From: Mycobacterium colombiense
GTDB lineage: Bacteria; Actinomycetota; Actinomycetes; Mycobacteriales; Mycobacteriaceae
Length of the DNA stretch: 44,009 bases
Assembly (NCBI RefSeq): GCF_001953985.1
Contig: NZ_MBEI01000024.1
Coordinates: forward strand, 1 to 44,009
Reading direction: 5' to 3'
The notes under the pieces are model-generated. The model made no database searches and was not told the origin of the DNA. It was given only the letters and a program-made list of their open reading frames with translations. The stretch's first letter is position 1, and each line of letters starts with the position of its first letter. Shown in pieces: positions 1 to 8,262 of the stretch. The position numbers and the translations under genes are program-made.

Positions 1-1
1 G

Positions 2-1054
2 GTCCCATCGCTGGTTCTCGCCGCGGCGCGCGCGGGCAGCAAACGGCTGCGGCTGGTCTGGTTCAACCTGGTGCAGACCGCGGTGGCCGCCGGCCTGTCC
101 TGGTACCTGGCGCACGATGTTCTGGAGCACCCGCAGCCGTTCTTCGCGCCGATCGCCGCCGCGGTGTCGTTGTCGACCAGCAATGTGCTGCGCGCGCAAC
201 GCGCCATCCAGATGATGATCGGGGTGACCCTGGGGATCGGGGTGGGCTCGCTGGTGCAGGGCCTGCTCGGTCCCGGCGGGGTGCCCATCGGGGTCGCCGC
301 GCACGTGGCGCTGGGCGCCGCGGTGTTCATCGGGGGCGGCTTCATCGGACACGGCATGATGTTCGCCAACCAGACCGTGGTGTCGGCGATCCTGGTGCTG
401 GCCCTTTACCGCGGCGGCGTCGGGCTGGAACGCATCTTCGACGCGCTGCTCGGCGGCGCTGTGGCCATCGTCTTCGCCGTCCTGCTGTTCCCCGCCGACC
501 CGCTGACGGTGCTGCGCGACGCCCGCGTCGGCGTGCTCGGCGTGCTGCGCGACGTGCTGTCCCGGGCGGCGGACGTCGCCGTCGGCCGCAAGGAGCCGCC
601 GCCGGACTGGCCGCTGACGGCCGTCGACCGGGTGCACGAGCAGCTCAGCGGGCTGCTCGAGGCACGCACCACGGCGCGCCACGTCGTCACCATCGCGCCG
701 CGACGATGGGGCCTGCGGACCGCGATCCAGGCCGCCGACCATCAGGCCGTGCACGTGGCCCTGCTGGCCGGCTCGGTGCTGCAACTGGCCCGCGCCGTCT
801 CGCCGGGCCCCGAGACCACCTCAGGCCGCGGGCGCCTTTCCGAGCCGGTGCCCACCGTGCTGGTGGTGCTGGCGGCCGCGACCGCGCTCGCCGACACCGA
901 TCCCGTCGGCGCCTGCGCGTACGCGGCCTCGGCGCGTCATCACGCCGCGGAACTGCAGTCAGGCGCGGGCGAGAAGACGCAGGTGATCCTCGCGGACGTC
1001 GTCAGCGCCTGCGTCGACGACCTGCAACGGGTCATCGATCTTCGGCACGTGTGA
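2..1054 (+). CDS. FUSC-type membrane protein (Rv2571c-like), 5' end cut by window
   Basis: The reading frame is open from base 2 to the TGA at 1052-1054. No convincing start is visible, so the N-terminus lies outside the window; the first internal candidate is GTG at 71. The first half is strongly hydrophobic, with about four to five membrane segments. The second half (after roughly residue 150 counted from 71) is a soluble, Arg/Ala-rich helical domain. This layout fits the FUSC/aromatic-acid exporter group, and the sequence resembles the M. tuberculosis transmembrane protein Rv2571c as I remember it. Transport of an anionic aromatic or similar compound is a family inference only; the substrate is unknown. 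The gene converges on the YjbR-like gene, with 5 nt between the stop codons. Confidence 0.75.
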   Translation, partial: VPSLVLAAARAGSKRLRLVWFNLVQTAVAAGLSWYLAHDVLEHPQPFFAPIAAAVSLSTSNVLRAQRAIQMMIGVTLGIGVGSLVQGLLGPGGVPIGVAAHVALGAAVFIGGGFIGHGMMFANQTVVSAILVLALYRGGVGLERIFDALLGGAVAIVFAVLLFPADPLTVLRDARVGVLGVLRDVLSRAADVAVGRKEPPPDWPLTAVDRVHEQLSGLLEARTTARHVVTIAPRRWGLRTAIQAADHQAVHVALLAGSVLQLARAVSPGPETTSGRGRLSEPVPTVLVVLAAATALADTDPVGACAYAASARHHAAELQSGAGEKTQVILADVVSACVDDLQRVIDLRHV

Positions 1055-1059
1055 GCGCT

Positions 1060-1449
1060 TCAGCGCGAGTCGGCCAGGAACTCCTGAACCAGTTTTCGCG
1101 GCGCCTGGGTCAGCCACGCCTCGGTGATCAGGTCCTCGAGGTCACGCACCGAAATTGCGGCCAGGTTGACCAGCACCGCGGGATAGCCGTCGAAATGCGG
1201 TGTGGTGAAGTAGATTCCGGGCTCGTCGTCGATCAGCGCGAACTTGACGCCCTCGTCGGACACCCGAACGCCGAGGATGTCGCCCTGCGGCGGTTGGGGG
1301 TTGTCGCGCTCCAGCGCCTCGCGCTCGGAGGGGCGCAGCGGCCGCTCCCAGGCCAGCAATTTCTTGCCGACCCGCCAGTCGTGCGGTGACGGCTCGGAGG
1401 TGAGTGCCAGCTCACCAACGATGCGGGCGACCTCGCCCCACGTGGCCAC
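1060..1449 (-). CDS. MmcQ/YjbR-family protein (Rv2570-like)
   Basis: This is a 129-residue protein of the MmcQ/YjbR type, a small double-wing fold sometimes called DNA-binding-like but without an assigned reaction. Typical features are the DWRVGKKLLAWERPL stretch near the N-terminus and the FTTPHFDGYPAVLVNL segment in the middle. The frame is open further upstream (to about 1641), but GTG at 1449 gives exactly the length I recall for Rv2570 and begins MATWGEVARIV. A GGGAG lies about 12 nt before it. The gene is divergent from the transglutaminase gene, with 127 nt between the two starts. The function is unknown. Confidence 0.75.
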   Translation of the reverse strand: MATWGEVARIVGELALTSEPSPHDWRVGKKLLAWERPLRPSEREALERDNPQPPQGDILGVRVSDEGVKFALIDDEPGIYFTTPHFDGYPAVLVNLAAISVRDLEDLITEAWLTQAPRKLVQEFLADSR

Positions 1450-1560
1450 AACACGATTGTGCTCCCGTTTTTGCGCGAATGCCGTCGGATCGGCAAACGG
1501 TACGCGCCGAGGGTCCCACGCACCCCACTCAACCCGTCGGCATGTGATGAGATCAGCGGT

Positions 1561-1570
1561 AAGGAGGAGG
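1561..1570 (+). promoter_or_regulatory. Strong Shine-Dalgarno deciding the transglutaminase start
   Basis: AAGGAGGAGG lies 6 nt before TTG 1577. It is the best ribosome-binding match near this gene and selects a TTG start over the upstream in-frame ATG and GTG codons. Confidence 0.7.
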
Positions 1571-1576
1571 AAGCGC

Positions 1577-2512
1577 TTGCCAGCAGAACCATCGGAACCG
1601 GGGACCGGGGTCGCACGCCGCCACCGGGTCACCCACCGCACCGAGTACCGCTACTCCGACGTTGTGACCAGCTCGTACGGCCGCGGATTTCTCACCCCGC
1701 GCGACTCGCTGCGGCAGCGCTGTGTCGCGCACCGGCTGATCATCGACCCCGCCCCCGCCGACAGCTCCACCAGCGAGGACAGCTACGGCAACATCAGCTC
1801 CTATTTCCACGTGACCGAGCCGCACCGCGTGCTGAAGGTGACTAGTGATTCCATCGTCGACGTCTATCCGCCCCGCCCCGATTCCCGCACACCGGCGGCG
1901 CAGCCGTGGGAGGCGGCCCGGCCCGTCGGGCCCGGCGGAGCGCTGGCGACCGAGTTCACCCTGGACCTCAATCCGCCCGAGATCACCGACGATGTGCGCG
2001 ACTACGCGGCGCCCAGCTTCACCCCCGGGCGCCCGCTGATCGAGGTGTTGGGCGATCTGACGTCGCGCATCTTTACCGATTTCACCTACCGATCGGGGTC
2101 GACGACGATTTCGACCGGGGTCAATGAGGTTCTGGCCGCCCGCGAAGGGGTATGTCAAGACTTTGCCAGGCTGGCGATTGCCTGCCTGCGAGCCAACGGG
2201 TTGGCGGCCAGTTACGTATCCGGGTACCTGGCCACCGATCCGCCACCCGGAAAGGATCGGATGATCGGCATCGACGCCACCCATGCCTGGGCGGCGGTGT
2301 GGACTCCGCAGCAGCCCGGCCAATTCGAATGGCTGGGGCTCGATCCCACCAACGACCAGATGGTCGACGAGCGCTACATCGTCGTAGGCCGGGGGCGTGA
2401 CTACGCGGACGTCCCGCCGCTGCGGGGCATCATCTACACCAACTCCGAGCACAGCGTGATCGACGTCGCCGTCGACGTGGTGCCCTACGAAGGCGAAGTG
2501 CTGCATGCGTGA
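1577..2512 (+). CDS. Transglutaminase-like cysteine protease/ligase (Rv2569c-like)
   Basis: A 311-residue bacterial transglutaminase-like protein. The N-terminal beta domain begins with THRTEYRYSDVVTSSYGR (about residues 19-36). The papain-like core follows, with catalytic Cys193 in GVCQDFARL, His236 in DATHAWAAV and Asp256 in LDPTND. The TTG start at 1577 is chosen from the adjoining AAGGAGGAGG. The stop overlaps the start of the zinc-peptidase gene by 8 nt, so the two are probably co-translated. Comparative genomics links such proteins with circularly permuted ATP-grasp and alpha-E proteins in predicted peptide-tagging or amidoligase systems. The ATP-grasp/alpha-E partner is encoded 1.7 kb downstream on the other strand. 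The substrate is unknown. Confidence 0.88.
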   Translation: MPAEPSEPGTGVARRHRVTHRTEYRYSDVVTSSYGRGFLTPRDSLRQRCVAHRLIIDPAPADSSTSEDSYGNISSYFHVTEPHRVLKVTSDSIVDVYPPRPDSRTPAAQPWEAARPVGPGGALATEFTLDLNPPEITDDVRDYAAPSFTPGRPLIEVLGDLTSRIFTDFTYRSGSTTISTGVNEVLAAREGVCQDFARLAIACLRANGLAASYVSGYLATDPPPGKDRMIGIDATHAWAAVWTPQQPGQFEWLGLDPTNDQMVDERYIVVGRGRDYADVPPLRGIIYTNSEHSVIDVAVDVVPYEGEVLHA

Positions 2513-3560
2513 CTTCACCTGCCCCAACTGCGGCCAGCGCCTGACCTTCGAGAACTCGACCTGCCTGAATTGCGGTAGCGCGCTGGGGTTTTCGCTCGAT
2601 CAGATGGCGCTGTTGGTGATCTCGGAGGACGACACAGGCGAGCACGCCGGCTTCGTGCACGCCAGCGAGTATCAGCTGTGCGCCAATTTGCTTCTCGCCG
2701 AATGCAATTGGCTGGTCCCCGTCAACACCCCCCGGCTGCTGTGCCCCTCGTGCGCGCTGACCATCGAACGGCCCAACGATGCCGACACCGTCGGGATGGC
2801 CGAGTTCGCCCGCGCCGAGGCGGCCAAGCGCAGGCTGATCGCCGAGCTGAACGAGCTCAAGCTGCCGATCGTCGGGCGGGACAAGGATCCCGACTACGGC
2901 CTGGCGTTCCGGCTGCTGTCCAGCGCCCACGAGAAGGTGATGACCGGACACGAAAACGGGGTCATCACCATCGATTTGGCCGAAGGTGACGACGCGCACC
3001 GCGAACAGCTGCGCGTCGAGATGGACGAGCCCTACCGGACCCTGTTGGGGCACTTCCGCCACGAGATCGGGCATTACTATTACTACCGGCTGATCGCGCC
3101 GTTCAGCGACTACGTGCAGCGGTTCAACGAGCTGTTCGGTGACCACGAAGCCGACTATCAGGAAGCGCTCGACCGCCACTACAACGAGGGCGCTCCCGAG
3201 GGCTGGCAGGAGGACTTCGTGTCGTCCTATGCCACCATGCATCCCGCCGAGGACTGGGCCGAGACGTTCGCCCACTACCTGCACATCCGCGACACGCTGG
3301 ACACCTCGGCGTGGTGCGGACTGGCGCCGGCCTCGGCCACGTTCGACCGGCCCGCCCTGGGCCCCAGCGCTTTTCAGACGATCATCGACATGTGGCTGCC
3401 CCTGTCGTGGTCGCTAAACATGGTGAACCGGTCGATGGGACACGACGACCTGTACCCGTTCGTGCTGCCGGTCGCGGTGCTGGAGAAGATGAGGTTCATC
3501 CACACCGTGGTCGACGACGTGACCTCGGAATCCCGCGGTCGCGCCTCGGTAGCCGGCTAG
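2505..3560 (+). CDS. Zinc-ribbon and putative zinc metallopeptidase (Rv2568c-like)
   Basis: A 351-residue protein with two parts. At the N-terminus is a zinc ribbon with Cys6, Cys9, Cys20 and Cys23 (CPNC and CLNC pairs), followed by a further Cys pair in LLCPSCALTIERP. The C-terminal peptidase-like domain carries the metal-binding motif H186-E187-I-G-H190, a conserved DWAETFAHYLHI helix that probably supplies the third ligand, and a YYYY run just after the motif. This matches the family annotated as zinc-ribbon domain plus putative zinc-binding peptidase. It overlaps the transglutaminase gene by 8 nt, so the two likely act together on one substrate. Hydrolysis of an amidoligase-made bond is inference. 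Confidence 0.85.
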   Translation: MRDFTCPNCGQRLTFENSTCLNCGSALGFSLDQMALLVISEDDTGEHAGFVHASEYQLCANLLLAECNWLVPVNTPRLLCPSCALTIERPNDADTVGMAEFARAEAAKRRLIAELNELKLPIVGRDKDPDYGLAFRLLSSAHEKVMTGHENGVITIDLAEGDDAHREQLRVEMDEPYRTLLGHFRHEIGHYYYYRLIAPFSDYVQRFNELFGDHEADYQEALDRHYNEGAPEGWQEDFVSSYATMHPAEDWAETFAHYLHIRDTLDTSAWCGLAPASATFDRPALGPSAFQTIIDMWLPLSWSLNMVNRSMGHDDLYPFVLPVAVLEKMRFIHTVVDDVTSESRGRASVAG

Positions 3561-3569
3561 GGCGCTACG

Positions 3570-4250
3570 GTGTGCTTCTCGATCACGGCGGACCTGGTGG
3601 TGGGCACCGCGCTGGTGCCGGTCGCGGTGGCGACCCTGCGTGAGGTGAAGCACTGGCGCGAAGTGCCATTCGCTTTGTTGCCGACGGTGTTCGCGGTCCA
3701 CCAGTTCATCGAGGCGGCCGTGTGGCCCAACGGCGTTGTCTCCACGGGAATGGCCAACTTGGCGATGCGTGCGTATGTCTTCATCGCGCTGCCACTGCTT
3801 CCCGCGCTGGTGCCGTGGGCGATCTTGATGCTGGAACCGCGCGGCGCCCGGCTGCGGGTGGCGCCGTTCGCGGCGCTCGGCACGGTCGTGTCGGTCTATC
3901 TGGCCGTCGTCGTGCTCACCGAACCGGTCACGGTGACGAAGGGTCCCCACGCGCTGCAGTACCAGACCGGCGTGAGCGACGGCTACGTGTGGGCGGTGCT
4001 GTACGTCATCGCCGTCATCGGGCCGGCGGTGATGTCGGGCTATCGGTCGATTGTGGTGTTCGGGTTGGCGAACCTGGTGGGGCTGATCGTGGTCGCGATC
4101 CTCTACACGCAGGCATTCGCGTCGCTGTGGTGCATCTACGCCGCCGCGCTGTCGGTCCTGGCGCTGGTGCACATGGTGCGGCGCCGGCGCCTGCCCGATC
4201 CGCACCGCTTACGTGGCGTCGTCGAGGAGCGGGCGACGTCGAACGCGTGA
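3570..4250 (+). CDS. Seven-segment membrane protein, DUF6629-like
   Basis: A 226-residue integral membrane protein starting at GTG 3570, giving the N-terminus MCFSITADLVVG. That MCFS opening is, as I recall, characteristic of the DUF6629 family. I count about seven hydrophobic segments: residues 5-25, 33-53, 68-92, 98-122, 138-156, 160-182 and 190-210. No catalytic motif is evident. It follows the zinc-peptidase gene by 9 nt in the same direction and converges on the ATP-grasp gene with only 2 nt between stops. I do not recall an equivalent at this position in M. tuberculosis. The function is unknown. Confidence 0.75.
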   Translation: MCFSITADLVVGTALVPVAVATLREVKHWREVPFALLPTVFAVHQFIEAAVWPNGVVSTGMANLAMRAYVFIALPLLPALVPWAILMLEPRGARLRVAPFAALGTVVSVYLAVVVLTEPVTVTKGPHALQYQTGVSDGYVWAVLYVIAVIGPAVMSGYRSIVVFGLANLVGLIVVAILYTQAFASLWCIYAAALSVLALVHMVRRRRLPDPHRLRGVVEERATSNA

Positions 4251-4252
4251 GG

Positions 4253-6922
4253 CTAGGCCGGCATCACCCGTCGTTCGTCGGGACCCCAAATCGGTTGCAT
4301 GCCACCGGGCAGCGTCAGCTGGGTGGTGGTGATGACCTCGGCCAGGTCGCGCAGCTCGCCATGCACCGCCGCGAGCAGCTCCGCGAGCTCCGCACGCCGG
4401 CCGTCGCCGCCGACCCGTTCGAGCTCGGCGGGATGGGACCGCCGCAGCAGGGTGCCGATCTCGTCCACCAACCGTTCGGGCCGCGACGACCCCGACGAGC
4501 CGGGCAGGTCCCGGAGATTGGTGCGCAGGCGCTCCAGCTGGTACAGCAGTGACCGCGGGTTCTGCGCGTCGAACAGCATCAGCTCGGCCATGGCGGCCAC
4601 ACTGATCTTGCCCACCGTGCGGCGCCGGTAGATGACCGAGGACTCGCACGCCACCAGGGTGGACTCGATGACGGTCTGCTCGGCCGCGGCGCCGCGGCCG
4701 ACGGTCAGGGTGGACTGCAGCAACGCCGTCAGCCACAGCCCGCGTTCGATCCGTTTGCCGATGTCCATCATCGTCCAGCCGACGTCGCGCACCAGCGACT
4801 CGCTGGCCACCCCGGACAGGGTCAGCATGCCGGCCAGCGTCTGGGCCTGGGCGCCGGTGAGCAGGGCGTCGGCCTCGGAAAGTGAGTCCGGCGGTTCGCT
4901 TTCCAGTGCCAGCGCGCGCTCGACCGCGGCCAGCACCATCCAGGTGTCGTTCGACATCTGGTCACGGACCGCCCGCGCCGCCAGAGCCAGCCCCTCCACC
5001 GACTGCACCAGGGAGCCGGGCCGGTACGGATCGACGGTGAGTGACCACAGCGTGGAGGGGGCGATCGCGATCATCTCGGCGTGGTCGCCGTCGCTGTCGG
5101 GCGTGATGTCGGTTCCGGTGATGCGGCCCAGCGCGGTCATCAGCACCGGCACGCATTCGCTTTCCTCGCTGTGCTGGTGGTGGCGGTAGACGTGGAACCG
5201 GTCGCGGGTGACGATCAGCAGCCGCGCCATGCTTTCCGCACGCTCGCCATAGCGGCCGATCCAGAACATGTCGGACAGCACACGGGGAGAACTGATGCCC
5301 CAGGTGCCCGCGGCCGTCTTCGCCGGCGGCTCCGGCGTTGGCAGGCTGATCGCCTCGGCGCGGGCCCGCTCGGTGGGCCGCACCCAGACATCCTTTGCCG
5401 CAATGGTTTTCAGTGTGTATGCGGCGGATCCAGGTGCCAGCACATAGCCGATGCCGCCGATCATCGGCGCGTAGCCGCCGCGCTGGGCAACGGTGAACAA
5501 CCGGATGCCGACGCCCGCCGACGACAGCACGCCGGCGTGGTCGGTGGGCGCGGACGAGAACTGCGGCAGCTCCTGGCCGATCCACTGCCACGGCGTCCGC
5601 TCGATGCCGGCCGCCAACTCTGTCAGCTGCCGAGACGAAAGCGTGGGCCCGACAAGGGTTTTCTCGCCGACGGTGGACTTCACCAACAACGACGACAGGT
5701 TCGCCAGCAGGTGTGAGCGCTCACTGGCGATGCCGCCCCAGTAGACCTGGGCGGTGGGCAGTTGCAGCGTTTCCGAGAGCAGGTGCTCGGCGATCGCGGG
5801 CAGGAAACGCAGCAGCCCAGGGTTTTCCAGAACTCCGCTGCCCAGCGTGTTCACCACGGTCACCGTCCCGCGGTGCTGGGCCTCCACCAAACCGGCCACC
5901 CCGAGCCGGGAGTCGGCGCGCAGGTCCAGCGGGTCCGTGTAGTCGGCGTCGACCCGGCGCAGCACGACGTCGACGCGCTTCAGCGTGCCCAGGGAGCGCA
6001 TCCACAACATGCCGTCGCGCACCACCAGGTCGGCGCTTTCCACCATCGGAAAACCCAGCAGCGTGGCCAGATACGCCTGGTCGAACGCGGTCTCGGAGTA
6101 GATGCCCGGAGACAGCACCACCACGACCGGGTCCTGGGCGTCATCGGGTGCCGCGTCGATCAGGGCCAGCCGCAGCGTCTGGGCGAACGGCGTCGTCGGC
6201 CGCGGCGCGATGCTCTCGTAGAGCTCGGGAATCGAGTGCGCGATCACGCGCCGGTCGGCCAGCGCGTAGCCGGCCCCGGAGGGCGCCTGGGTGCGGTCGC
6301 CGTTGACGACGAAGGTGCCGTCCGGTCGCCGGCTGACATCGCAGGCATGCATGAAAAGCTGGTGGCGGCCCGGGATTTCGATGCCGTTGGCCGCGCGCAC
6401 GTACCCGGGGTGGCCGAACAGCAGCTCGGGCGGCAGGACGCCTTCGGTGAGCAGGCTGCGCGGACCGTACAGGTCGGCCAGCACGGCGTCGAGCACCCGC
6501 GATCGTTGCAGCAGGCCGGCCTCGAGCACCTCCCAGTCGGCCGCGGACAGCACGATGGGCAGGGTGTCCAGCTGCCAGGGCCGGGGCTCCTGGCCGCGAC
6601 CGCCGGGCACGACGTCGGTGTAGGTGATGCCGTCGTTGTCGATGAGGTCGTGCACCACCGAGCGCAGCCGGTCCAGCCCGGCGCGGCCGCGCTCGGCGAT
6701 GGCGTCGGCCAGCTCCGCCCACGCGGGGCGCACGTTGCCGTCTTGGTCGACGAACTCGTCATAGCCGCTCGCCGGGCCGTGCCGCAGGTCGAAGAGCGCC
6801 TCCTGGGCCCGCGCGGCGCGGTACCCGGCCAGCAGGCGGTCGGCGTCGTAGTGCGCGGTGCCGGCCATCGAGCCGGACCCAGCCGGTGCACCGGTGCCGA
6901 ATGTCATGTCCGCAAACGCCAT
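4253..6922 (-). CDS. Circularly permuted ATP-grasp plus alpha-E domain protein (Rv2567-like)
   Basis: An 889-residue two-domain protein. Residues roughly 60-520 are the circularly permuted ATP-grasp domain, with the typical DVVPGGRGQEPRPWQLD and LLFGHPGYVRAANG segments. From about residue 543 (PRVLSDMFWIGRYGERAE) to the end is an alpha-helical alpha-E domain. In many bacteria these are separate genes; the fused form matches Rv2567. Such proteins are predicted carbon-nitrogen ligases paired with transglutaminases. The start is ATG 6922, fused to the stop of a 40-codon upstream ORF as TAATG, so translation is probably coupled to that relic of the large transglutaminase gene. Ligase activity is a family prediction. 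Confidence 0.9.
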   Translation of the reverse strand: MAFADMTFGTGAPAGSGSMAGTAHYDADRLLAGYRAARAQEALFDLRHGPASGYDEFVDQDGNVRPAWAELADAIAERGRAGLDRLRSVVHDLIDNDGITYTDVVPGGRGQEPRPWQLDTLPIVLSAADWEVLEAGLLQRSRVLDAVLADLYGPRSLLTEGVLPPELLFGHPGYVRAANGIEIPGRHQLFMHACDVSRRPDGTFVVNGDRTQAPSGAGYALADRRVIAHSIPELYESIAPRPTTPFAQTLRLALIDAAPDDAQDPVVVVLSPGIYSETAFDQAYLATLLGFPMVESADLVVRDGMLWMRSLGTLKRVDVVLRRVDADYTDPLDLRADSRLGVAGLVEAQHRGTVTVVNTLGSGVLENPGLLRFLPAIAEHLLSETLQLPTAQVYWGGIASERSHLLANLSSLLVKSTVGEKTLVGPTLSSRQLTELAAGIERTPWQWIGQELPQFSSAPTDHAGVLSSAGVGIRLFTVAQRGGYAPMIGGIGYVLAPGSAAYTLKTIAAKDVWVRPTERARAEAISLPTPEPPAKTAAGTWGISSPRVLSDMFWIGRYGERAESMARLLIVTRDRFHVYRHHQHSEESECVPVLMTALGRITGTDITPDSDGDHAEMIAIAPSTLWSLTVDPYRPGSLVQSVEGLALAARAVRDQMSNDTWMVLAAVERALALESEPPDSLSEADALLTGAQAQTLAGMLTLSGVASESLVRDVGWTMMDIGKRIERGLWLTALLQSTLTVGRGAAAEQTVIESTLVACESSVIYRRRTVGKISVAAMAELMLFDAQNPRSLLYQLERLRTNLRDLPGSSGSSRPERLVDEIGTLLRRSHPAELERVGGDGRRAELAELLAAVHGELRDLAEVITTTQLTLPGGMQPIWGPDERRVMPA

Positions 6923-7044
6923 TACTGCGCAACGGTACGCACGCGGCGCAGGTCAAGGATGCCCGGCGCGCCGACATCGGTGACGGGCGCCAGCCGGTCA
7001 AAGGTGTGGCTGGTGTGGTGCTCCAGCGCAACTTTGATGCTCAT
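6922..7044 (-). pseudogene. Relic of the large transglutaminase/DUF2126 gene (Rv2566-like), in-frame internal deletion
   Basis: An intact 40-codon frame on the minus strand begins ATG 7044 and ends TAA 6922. Its first residues MSIKVALEHHTSHTFDRL match the start of the bacterial transglutaminase N-terminal domain as I recall it in Rv2566 (KVALEHRTSYTFDRL). Its last residues, including ILDLRRVRTVAQ, look like the LDLRR ending typical of the DUF2126 tail of the same large protein. About 1,100 codons would be missing from the middle while the reading frame is kept. The stop overlaps the ATP-grasp start (TAATG) as an intact operon junction would. It is too short to be catalytic. It could still serve as a coupling leader. 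Confidence 0.7.
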
Positions 7045-7134
7045 AGTCGCTGATCCCATCACACGCGCGGACACGGCGCAGGGCGCCGCAATTGCGGCTG
7101 ACCGCGCCGTAATACGAGAAATCTGCGCGCAGTG

Positions 7135-8106
7135 TCAGGCCGGTGCGTGTCCCGGCGGGGTGCCGGGCGGCGGGCCGGCCTGGTATCCCGCCTGCTGCGG
7201 CGCGGCGACCTGGCCGCCGGAGAACTTGCGGTAGGCGTAGATCCCCACCAGCGCGGCGACCGGGACCGCCACCAACACACCGACGCCACACGCCAGGAAG
7301 CCCACCACGACGGCGGCGACCTCGACCAGCCACACCAGCAGGGCGTTGCCGAAGTTCGACGTGACGGTGGAGAAGCTGGAGGTGAGCGCCTTGATGGGCT
7401 GTTCGGACCGATCGATCGCGTACGGGATGGTGAACTGGGCAAAGATCCCCAGGATCAGGCCGGGCAGGAAGCACAGCACCGAGGCGATCGAGGTGAGAAT
7501 TCCGACCAGCAGCGCCGCCAGAAACACCATGCCGAAGTTGCGCGGCTTGAAGAAGGACCCGATGGTCACCGGGCGACCGTCGGCCAGATCCAGGCAGCCG
7601 GACAGGAACGCGGACTGGGCGAACGCACCCACGAGGTAGGCGACGAGATAGCCGAGGATCAGCAGCGCCGTCCCGCCGCCGTTGAGGTTCGCGGTGAAGG
7701 TGAAGTAGTCGTCGTCGGCGTTGCTCGTCGTGCCCATGTTCTGGCTCAGGCCGATCAGGGTGGAGGCGATGGCGAACAGCACCGCGTACGCCAGGGTCGG
7801 AACGATAAGTGCCACAGCGTTTTTGGTGAACGTGTTCCAGGCCCAGCCGAACGCGTCTCCGATGCTGAACGCGGGCCGGCCACCGTAGCCTGGTGGCGGT
7901 CCGTAGCCGGGAGGGGGCGCGCCATATCCCGGGGGCGGTCCGTAACCCGGAGGCGGCGGTGGGGGTGCGCCGTAGCCCGGCGGCGGGGGAGGTGTGCCAT
8001 AACCCGGCGGAGGCGGTGCGCCGTAGCCCGGCGGCGGCTGGTAGCCGGGAGGGTTGCTGCCCTGGGGATCTGCCGGGATGCCCGGATACTCGGGAGGTTG
8101 GCTCAT
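7135..8106 (-). CDS. Proline/glycine-rich multi-pass membrane protein (Rv2560-like)
   Basis: A 323-residue protein starting at ATG 8106 (AAGGACGG just upstream). Residues about 20-85 are a low-complexity cytoplasmic-type tail of repeated PPPGYG units ending PPPGYGGRPAF. The remainder carries about five hydrophobic segments, starting near FTKNAVALIVPTLAYAVLFAI and ending near residue 305. A short Pro/Gly tail closes the protein (GTPPGHAPA). It corresponds to the proline- and glycine-rich transmembrane protein Rv2560. The frame runs on upstream to 9402, but that part is antisense to rarA and not a gene. The role is unknown. It is divergent from rarA. Confidence 0.85.
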   Translation of the reverse strand: MSQPPEYPGIPADPQGSNPPGYQPPPGYGAPPPPGYGTPPPPPGYGAPPPPPPGYGPPPGYGAPPPGYGPPPGYGGRPAFSIGDAFGWAWNTFTKNAVALIVPTLAYAVLFAIASTLIGLSQNMGTTSNADDDYFTFTANLNGGGTALLILGYLVAYLVGAFAQSAFLSGCLDLADGRPVTIGSFFKPRNFGMVFLAALLVGILTSIASVLCFLPGLILGIFAQFTIPYAIDRSEQPIKALTSSFSTVTSNFGNALLVWLVEVAAVVVGFLACGVGVLVAVPVAALVGIYAYRKFSGGQVAAPQQAGYQAGPPPGTPPGHAPA

Positions 8107-8164
8107 GTCCGTCCTTGCTCTCGGATTTCCTCGTGTGGCGAAGTTTCCTAGGAGGGAACGCGCG

Positions 8165-8193
8165 CGGAACTTGGCAAACCGGAACTTAGCAAA
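8165..8193. repeat. Tandem 14-bp direct repeats in the divergent region
   Basis: CGGAACTTGGCAAA (8165-8178) and CGGAACTTAGCAAA (8180-8193) differ by one base and are spaced 15 bp start to start, in the 156-nt region between the divergent starts 8106 and 8263. This arrangement is typical of a tandem operator, but no cognate regulator is identified. Confidence 0.6.
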
Positions 8194-8197
8194 GATG

Positions 8198-8238
8198 CGG
8201 CCCAGGCGCGCGGATTGCCGGCCCGCATGCCTGGGCCG
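8198..8238 (+). repeat. 10-bp perfect inverted repeat ahead of rarA
   Basis: CGGCCCAGGC (8198-8207) pairs with GCCTGGGCCG (8229-8238) across a 21-nt loop, ending 24 nt before the rarA start. It could fold in the rarA leader RNA or act as a DNA dyad. No T-run follows, so it is not an ordinary terminator. Confidence 0.55.
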
Positions 8239-8262
8239 GCGCGAGTGTCCGCCCGCCGTGGT

